A stretch of DNA of 64,000 nucleotides from Streptomyces davaonensis JCM 4913 (GTDB lineage Bacteria; Actinomycetota; Actinomycetes; Streptomycetales; Streptomycetaceae). The notes below the pieces were generated by a model. The model made no database searches. It was not told the origin of the DNA and worked only from the letters and a program-made list of their open reading frames with translations. Below are positions 59,462 to 64,000 of the stretch, piece after piece. Position 1 is the stretch's first letter. Each line of letters opens with the position of its first letter. The position numbers and the translations under genes were made by a program. The stretch is from contig NC_020504.1 of NCBI RefSeq assembly GCF_000349325.1, positions 3,692,053 through 3,756,052 on the forward strand. Reading direction: 5' to 3'.

Positions 59462-59561
59462 GAGTACCGTGCTCCTGGTTCGGGCGGCGGTGGCCGGGGC
59501 GAGGCAGAACTGGCGTACGTGAACGCACGCGCATGGTAAGCGCGGTACGGGCGGGGGCGGA

Positions 59562-60752
59562 ATGCAGGGCACGAATGCGGCAATCCGGGCGGTGAACGGG
59601 CTGACGGGGCGGTGGGCCGGGGCCGTGGAGGGCAGCACCGTGTTCTCGGCCGTGGGTGTGTGGCCGCTGCTCGCCCTGCTCGCGGACGGCGCCGCCGACC
59701 TGACGCGGGAGGAGCTGGCGGAGGCGCTCGGGGCTCCGGCGGACCGGGCGGCCGAGGCGGCGCGGGAGTTGCTGGGGTTCCTGGAGGCCGTGGACGGCCT
59801 GGACTCCGCGCTGGGGCTGTGGATGCGCGCCACACTTCAGCCGCGGCCGGAGTGGGTGGCGGGACTGCCCCCGGGGGCGCACGGGGTGCTCGGCGGGGAC
59901 CTCGGGGCGGACCGGAAGACCCTGGACGCCTGGGCCGCCGAGCGGACCGGCGGGCTCGTCGAGGCCATGCCGGTGGAGCTGACGCCGCTGACAGAGCTGG
60001 TGCTGGCGAGCGCGCTGGTGCTGCGGACGACTTGGGAGGAGCCGTTCGAGGGCGGCTACGCCTACTGGCTCGGCGCCTTCGGGCGCGCGGGGCTCAGCCG
60101 TACCACCGAGGGACTTGAGGGGCTGGCCGTCGCGCGTACGCCCTCCGGGAAGGTCACCCGGGTCGTAGTGCGCGGTGACAACGGCCTCGACGTCCATCTC
60201 CTGCTCGGCGAGGAGGAGATGGCTCCTGGTCAGGTGCTCGGCGCGGGTCTCGACTGTCTCTCCGGCGCCCTCGCCCCGACCGCGGGCGGGCGGCTGAAGC
60301 AGGGGGCGGCGGGCCCCGGGCTGCACGTCTCCGAGAGGCGCGGCGCGCGGCCGGTGTCCTCGCAACTGACCTTGGACACCGTGGAGTTCGCTCTCAACGC
60401 CCGGCACGATCTGCTGGCCCGTCCGGAGCTGTTCGGGCTCTCCTGCGCCGACGACCCGGCTTGGGGCGGCTTCCCCGGTATCAGCGCGGAACCGCTCGGG
60501 GTGGGCTCGGCGGGGCAGTCCGTGACGGCCCGCTTCAGCGCCGAGGGCTTCCGCGCGGCGGCGGTGACGGCGGTGGGCATGGCGTGGCTGGGGGCGCCCG
60601 GCGACGGACTGCCGTACACGGCGACCACGGCGTACGTCCGGATCGACCGGCCCTTCGGCTTCCTCGCCGTGCACCGGGAGACGCGCCTCGCCCTCGTCGC
60701 GGGCTGGGTGACGGATCCCAGGCCCGGCGACGAGGACGAGTTCAGCGGGTGA
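59562..60752 (+). CDS. serpin (serine protease inhibitor I4)
   Basis: 396 residues, no signal peptide. Serpin landmarks: GSTVFSAVGVWPLLALLADG (the IFISPLSIxxALAMxxLGA region), LTELVLASALVLRTTWEEPF (breach/strand-3A, TNAIYFKGxW position), hinge FSAEGFRAAAVTAVG (residues about 325-339; compare consensus EEGTEAAAATA), and the C-terminal DRPFGFLAVHRETRLALVAG with W-V-T-D-P. The reactive loop between 338 and about 355 reads VGMAWLGAPGDGLPYTAT, with no canonical P1 that I can pick with certainty. The hinge is compatible with inhibition. Its stop is 3 nt from that of a convergent secreted subtilisin. Confidence 0.85.
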   Translation: MQGTNAAIRAVNGLTGRWAGAVEGSTVFSAVGVWPLLALLADGAADLTREELAEALGAPADRAAEAARELLGFLEAVDGLDSALGLWMRATLQPRPEWVAGLPPGAHGVLGGDLGADRKTLDAWAAERTGGLVEAMPVELTPLTELVLASALVLRTTWEEPFEGGYAYWLGAFGRAGLSRTTEGLEGLAVARTPSGKVTRVVVRGDNGLDVHLLLGEEEMAPGQVLGAGLDCLSGALAPTAGGRLKQGAAGPGLHVSERRGARPVSSQLTLDTVEFALNARHDLLARPELFGLSCADDPAWGGFPGISAEPLGVGSAGQSVTARFSAEGFRAAAVTAVGMAWLGAPGDGLPYTATTAYVRIDRPFGFLAVHRETRLALVAGWVTDPRPGDEDEFSG

Positions 60753-60755
60753 GCG

Positions 60756-62330
60756 TCAGAACTGGAGCGCCCAGGCGTCGATCCGCCCGGTGTCCAGATT
60801 CGCGTTGTCGCTGACCCTGAGCTTCCACGTGCCGTTGGCGGCCTCGGAGGAGGCGTTCACCGAGTACGTGGTGTTGATGTTGTCCGAACTGCCGCCGGTG
60901 CCATAGCCCTTGAGCGTGTAAGCCGACCCGTCGGGGGCGATCAGCTGGACCTGGAGGTCACCGATGTAGGTGTGGACGATGTGCACCTCGACGGCCAGGG
61001 CCGAGGGCGCGTTGCCGGACACGCCGGAGACGGTCACCGGGGACTCCACGGTGGAGTTGTCGTTGATCGCGTAGTCGCCGGTGTTCTCGAAGCGCGGTCC
61101 GGGCGGGGTGGTGGTGCCGCCACCGACGTAGAGCAGCCGGTTGGGCGAGCCGGTGCCGGGGCTCGTGACGACGTTCGGGGTGGCCGCGGTCGTCAGGGCC
61201 GTGGAGACCTGCGCGGGGGTGGCCGTCGGGTTCGCGCCCAGGTGGAGCGCGGCCGCGCCGGCCACGTGCGGGGTCGCCATCGACGTACCGGAGATGGTGT
61301 TGGTGGCGGAGTCGCTGGTGTTCCACGCCGAGGTGATGGACGAGCCCGGGGCGAACAGGTCAAGGACCGTGCCGTAGTTGGAGTAGCTGGCCTTCGCGTC
61401 CGTCGAGGTGGTCGCGCCGACCGTGATGGCCTCCGTCACGCGTGCCGGGGACCTGGTGGAGGCGTTGGTGGACTCGTTGCCCGCCGCCACGGCGAAGGTG
61501 ACGCCGGAGGCGATGGCGTTGCGGACCGCGGTGTCGATCGCGGTGTCCGCCCCGCCGCCGAGGGACATGTTGGCGACGGCCGGCTTGACCGCGTTCTGCG
61601 CCACCCAGTCGATACCTGCGACGACCTGCGCGGTCGTACCGGACCCGGAGTTGTTCAGCACCCGGACGCCGACGACCCGCGCCTTCTTGGCGACACCGTA
61701 GGAGGTGCCGGCGACGGTGCCCGCGACATGGGTGCCGTGGCCGTGGCCGTCCTGGGCGGTGTTGTCGTTGTCGACGGCGTCGTAGCCGTAGGAGGCCCGG
61801 CCGCCGAAGTCGCCGTGGGTGATGCGCACGCCGGTGTCGATGACGTACGCGGTCACACCCTGCCCGGCCGAGTCCGGGTAGGTGTACGAGCTGTTCAGCG
61901 GGAGGGCCCGCTGGTCGACCCGGTCCAGGCCCCAGGAGGGCGGGTTGGGCTGGGTCGCGGCGATGCTGAAGGTGCGGTTCTGCACGACGGAGGCGACGGC
62001 CGGATCGGCGGCGAACTTCTTCGCCTCGGCCGCGGAGGCCTCGACCGCGTAGCCGTTGAGCGCCTTCTTGTACGTGCGCTCGATGTCGGCGCCGTACTTC
62101 TCGGCGAGCGCCCGGCCCTCGGCGGAACCGGCGCGGGCCGCCTCCGACTTGAGGGTCACGATGTAGCTCTCGGCGACGGCGTTGGCCGCGCCCGCGTACT
62201 GGACCTGCCCCTCGGCGGCGGTCGGAGCGGCGCCGGCGGGGAGGGCGGAGACGAGGCCCGCGGTGAGCACCGCTGAGGCCGCCACGCTGATCGCGGCCAG
62301 TCTTCGCCGAGTGGAACGCATCACTGCCAT
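60756..62330 (-). CDS. secreted subtilisin-like protease (S8) with I9 propeptide and C-terminal P-domain
   Basis: 524 residues from ATG 62330 (GAGGAGG upstream). Signal peptide RRRLAAISVAASAVLTAGLV to about LPAGAA; I9 inhibitor propeptide (ESYIVTLKSEAARAGSAEGR ... YAVEASAAEAKKFAADPAVA); S8 domain with catalytic Asp in AYVIDTGVRITH, His in GHGTHVAGTVAG and Ser in GTSMATPHVAGAAAL, plus SLGGG; and a C-terminal proprotein-convertase P-domain (NTGDYAINDNSTVESPVTVS ... LDTGRIDAWALQF). Extracellular protein degradation is the expected role, probably in development or nutrition. Possible target of the adjacent serpin. Confidence 0.93.
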   Translation of the reverse strand: MAVMRSTRRRLAAISVAASAVLTAGLVSALPAGAAPTAAEGQVQYAGAANAVAESYIVTLKSEAARAGSAEGRALAEKYGADIERTYKKALNGYAVEASAAEAKKFAADPAVASVVQNRTFSIAATQPNPPSWGLDRVDQRALPLNSSYTYPDSAGQGVTAYVIDTGVRITHGDFGGRASYGYDAVDNDNTAQDGHGHGTHVAGTVAGTSYGVAKKARVVGVRVLNNSGSGTTAQVVAGIDWVAQNAVKPAVANMSLGGGADTAIDTAVRNAIASGVTFAVAAGNESTNASTRSPARVTEAITVGATTSTDAKASYSNYGTVLDLFAPGSSITSAWNTSDSATNTISGTSMATPHVAGAAALHLGANPTATPAQVSTALTTAATPNVVTSPGTGSPNRLLYVGGGTTTPPGPRFENTGDYAINDNSTVESPVTVSGVSGNAPSALAVEVHIVHTYIGDLQVQLIAPDGSAYTLKGYGTGGSSDNINTTYSVNASSEAANGTWKLRVSDNANLDTGRIDAWALQF

Positions 62331-62479
62331 CTGAGGGATCCTCCTCAATCGGTGGTGCGCGGTGGGGGGGTGGTGCAGGCATGCCGGAGCCCGCCAGGAG
62401 TGGCGTGATCATGTCAATCTTGCTGTCCTGTGCGAACTCTGTGCACCAGCCGAAAGATTGAGGCTTCCACAGGAATTCC

Positions 62480-62509
62480 GCAAGGGCCCTGTCCGTGCAG
62501 GGCCCTTGC
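62480..62509 (-). terminator. terminator of the SDR gene
   Basis: Perfect 12-bp stem GCAAGGGCCCTG / CAGGGCCCTTGC, loop TCCGTG, 35 nt after the SDR stop, in the 214-nt gap before the subtilisin start. Confidence 0.85.
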
Positions 62510-62544
62510 GTCGAGGTTCGCCGGTAGGTACGTCAGTCGGTCGC

Positions 62545-63375
62545 TCAGTCGTCGAAGGAGGTCGCCCGGGTGCGCTTCTCCCAGGTGGTGACGTCCTCCC
62601 TGACCTGGTCGAGATGAGCCAGTACGGCGTCCACCCCGTCACCGCCGAGCGGCAGGTGCAGCGGGGTCTTCTCGGCCCGGAGCGCGGCCAGGATGGCGGC
62701 CGCCGCCTTCGCCGGGTCGCCGGGCTGCGAGCCGTCGCCCCCCTCGACGAAACCACGGGTCCGACTCACCTTGGGGTAAAGGCCGCTGTCACCGCTCACC
62801 CCGGCCCGGTCAGGAGCGAACAGCGAGGTGCGGAAGGCACCCGGCTCCACGATCAGCACCTTGATCCCGAACTCGGCGACCTCGTCGGCGAGCCCCTCGG
62901 ACAGGCCCTCCAGCGCGAACTTCGTGGCGCTGTACGCCGAGAAGCCCGCGACGGACATCTGCCCGCCCATGCTGCTCATCTGCACAATCGCCCCGGACTT
63001 CCGCTCCCGCATGTGCGGCAGCACCGCCCGCGTGAGGGCGGCGGGCCCGAAGACATGCACCTCGAACAGATCCCGCAGCTCCTGCTCGGTGGTCTCCTCC
63101 AGAGCACCCACATGCGTCCGGCCCGCATTGTTGACCAGCACATCGATCCGCCCGTGCCGCGCGAGCACGTCCTGTACGGCTGCCTCGGCGGCCGAGGTGT
63201 CGGCGACGTCCAGCCTCAGCGCCTCCACCTGGTCCGGATGCGCGGCCACGAGATCGTCCAGCGCCTCCGGCCGGCGTACCGCGCCGACCACCACATCGCC
63301 CTCGGCGAGCGCCGCCTCGGTGAGCGCCCGGCCGAACCCGCTGCTCGCACCCGTGATCAGCCACACCCTGTTCAT
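62545..63375 (-). CDS. short-chain dehydrogenase/reductase
   Basis: 276 residues (ATG 63375 with GGGGAG upstream; GTG 63378 also possible). Classical SDR: cofactor motif LITGASSGFGRALTE (TGxxxGxG), NNAG at DVLVNNAGRTHVG, catalytic Ser in SSMGGQMSV and Tyr/Lys in YSATKFA. NADP preference is suggested by Arg after the second strand (AVRRPEAL). Substrate unknown. Divergent from a LysR gene, which probably controls it. Confidence 0.9.
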   Translation of the reverse strand: MNRVWLITGASSGFGRALTEAALAEGDVVVGAVRRPEALDDLVAAHPDQVEALRLDVADTSAAEAAVQDVLARHGRIDVLVNNAGRTHVGALEETTEQELRDLFEVHVFGPAALTRAVLPHMRERKSGAIVQMSSMGGQMSVAGFSAYSATKFALEGLSEGLADEVAEFGIKVLIVEPGAFRTSLFAPDRAGVSGDSGLYPKVSRTRGFVEGGDGSQPGDPAKAAAAILAALRAEKTPLHLPLGGDGVDAVLAHLDQVREDVTTWEKRTRATSFDD

Positions 63376-63401
63376 CACAGCTCCCCGTGCTCCCGGTGAT
63401 C

Positions 63402-63418
63402 GGTTGATGTGAACAACC
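63402..63418. promoter_or_regulatory. LysR-type operator (T-N11-A dyad) between SDR and LysR genes
   Basis: GGTTG-ATGTGAA-CAACC contains a T-N11-A core (63404 to 63416), the LTTR recognition pattern, in the 89-nt divergent gap. Confidence 0.55.
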
Positions 63419-63464
63419 TTGCCCCGGAGGTGCGTTACCCGTCCAAGACCTAGGCTGATAACCG

Positions 63465-64000
63465 ATGGCTATGACGACGGACGTACATGTGCGGGACCTG
63501 CGGTACTTCGTGACGGTGGCGGAGGAACTGCACTTCACGCGGGCGGCCGAGCGGCTGTACGTCTCCCAGCCCGCCCTCAGCAAGCAGGTGCGCGCGCTGG
63601 AGCGGCAGCTCGGTGCGGAGCTGTTCCACCGCGGACCGCAGGGCGTGACGCTCACCGCGGCCGGTACGGCCCTGCTGCCGCACGCCCGGCAGGTGCTCGA
63701 CGCGTGGGCCGAGGGGGCGGCCGCGCTGGAGTCGGCGCGGGCCGCCGCGCGCGGGACGCTGGTGGTGGGGATGAGCACCAGCCCGGGGCGGGGCGGACTG
63801 CTGCCCGCGATCCGCTCCCGGTTCACCGACGCGCACCCCGACACCGTCCTGCGGGTGCGCCAGGTGGCCTGGGACGACCCGACGGCGGGCCTCGCGGACG
63901 GCGCCGCGGACGTGGCCTTCGTCTGGCTGCCGCTGCCCGACGCCGAGCGCTACGGCTGGGTCGTGGTCGCCGAGGAGCCCCGGCTGCTCGCCCTGCCGGA
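63465..64000 (+). CDS. LysR-family transcriptional regulator, N-terminal part (cut by window end)
   Basis: 178 codons visible, ATG 63465. Winged HTH: RDLRYFVTVAEELHFTRAAE with RLYVSQPALSKQVRALERQL, then the start of the effector domain (GTLVVGMSTSPGRGGLLPAI). Divergent from the SDR gene with an LTTR-type dyad between them, the usual autoregulated arrangement. C-terminus lies outside the window. Confidence 0.92.
   Translation, partial: MAMTTDVHVRDLRYFVTVAEELHFTRAAERLYVSQPALSKQVRALERQLGAELFHRGPQGVTLTAAGTALLPHARQVLDAWAEGAAALESARAAARGTLVVGMSTSPGRGGLLPAIRSRFTDAHPDTVLRVRQVAWDDPTAGLADGAADVAFVWLPLPDAERYGWVVVAEEPRLLALP

Noticed and set aside
1..64000. CRISPR array, tRNA, rRNA, prophage or defence system
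   Set aside because: No regularly spaced repeats, cloverleaf-like or rRNA sequence, phage genes or recognisable defence genes seen.

Overview
This window comes from a high-GC actinomycete chromosome and is very probably Streptomyces. The evidence is strong GC bias at third codon positions, many GTG/TTG starts with GGAGG-type Shine-Dalgarno sites, near-absence of TTA codons, mycothiol genes, a ZAS anti-sigma factor, stand-alone GAF/PP2C/HATPase regulators, and a bldK-type oligopeptide importer beside typA. I recognise the gene order as that of the S. coelicolor SCO5149 to SCO5090s region read backwards. No search was run.

Region 1 (1-18 kb) is a conserved cell-envelope and housekeeping island. 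It starts with the 5' part of an htrA-like protease gene, its anti-sigma factor and an ECF sigma factor (SigE type). Next come a SAM methyltransferase, a DUF3117 protein, an enoyl-CoA hydratase, tag, a DivIVA-domain protein, a folP2-like gene, a LOG protein, dapE, a membrane-anchored lysozyme-like protein, a small secreted protein, dapC, fdxA, a GNAT acetyltransferase, a SirB1-type protein, a large proline/glycine-rich membrane protein, a DUF6113-type protein, mshB and a tiny membrane protein. Much of this order matches Mycobacterium tuberculosis Rv1202 to Rv1224 (dapE, LOG, folP2, DivIVA, tagA, DUF3117, methyltransferase, sigE, rseA, htrA).

Region 2 (18-45 kb) is a peptide-handling block. 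It holds an S9 prolyl peptidase followed by three complete five-gene oligopeptide ABC importer operons, then typA and a lone family-5 binding lipoprotein. Operon A (minus, 20.4-25.9 kb) runs binding protein, OppB, OppC, OppD, OppF. Operon B (plus, 26.4-32.5 kb) and operon C (minus, 34.1-40.4 kb) share the other order, OppC, binding protein, OppB, OppD, OppF, and are paralogues that face each other tail to tail. Operon C sits next to typA and is the likely bldKA-E. An intact IS701-like element (32691-34140) lies in the convergent junction. Its CTAG target duplication contains the TAG stop codon of the last bldK gene.

Region 3 (45-58 kb) holds an sdhC/sdhA/sdhB operon for a second-type succinate dehydrogenase, a methyltransferase with a TTA codon at position 4 (the only in-frame TTA I noticed), a putative glycoside-hydrolase-like protein, a TPM-family relative that lacks its TPM domain, a PAS-GAF-PP2C-HATPase phosphatase beside a stand-alone HATPase, a NUDIX hydrolase, a SPOR-like small protein and a GntR/HutC regulator.

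Region 4 (58-64 kb) holds a DUF4190/septum-formation membrane protein, a bacterial serpin ending 3 nt from a convergent secreted subtilisin, an SDR oxidoreductase, and a divergent LysR regulator cut by the window end.

The most notable signals are: (i) the inverted bldK pair with an IS exactly on a stop codon, which separates operon C from the shared terminator; (ii) strong hairpins placed identically after the binding-protein gene in both bldK-type operons; (iii) the serpin/subtilisin tail-to-tail pair; (iv) a methyltransferase whose only sensible start is ATT; and (v) the TPM-less TPM relative. I found no CRISPR array, tRNA, rRNA, prophage or recognisable novel defence system.
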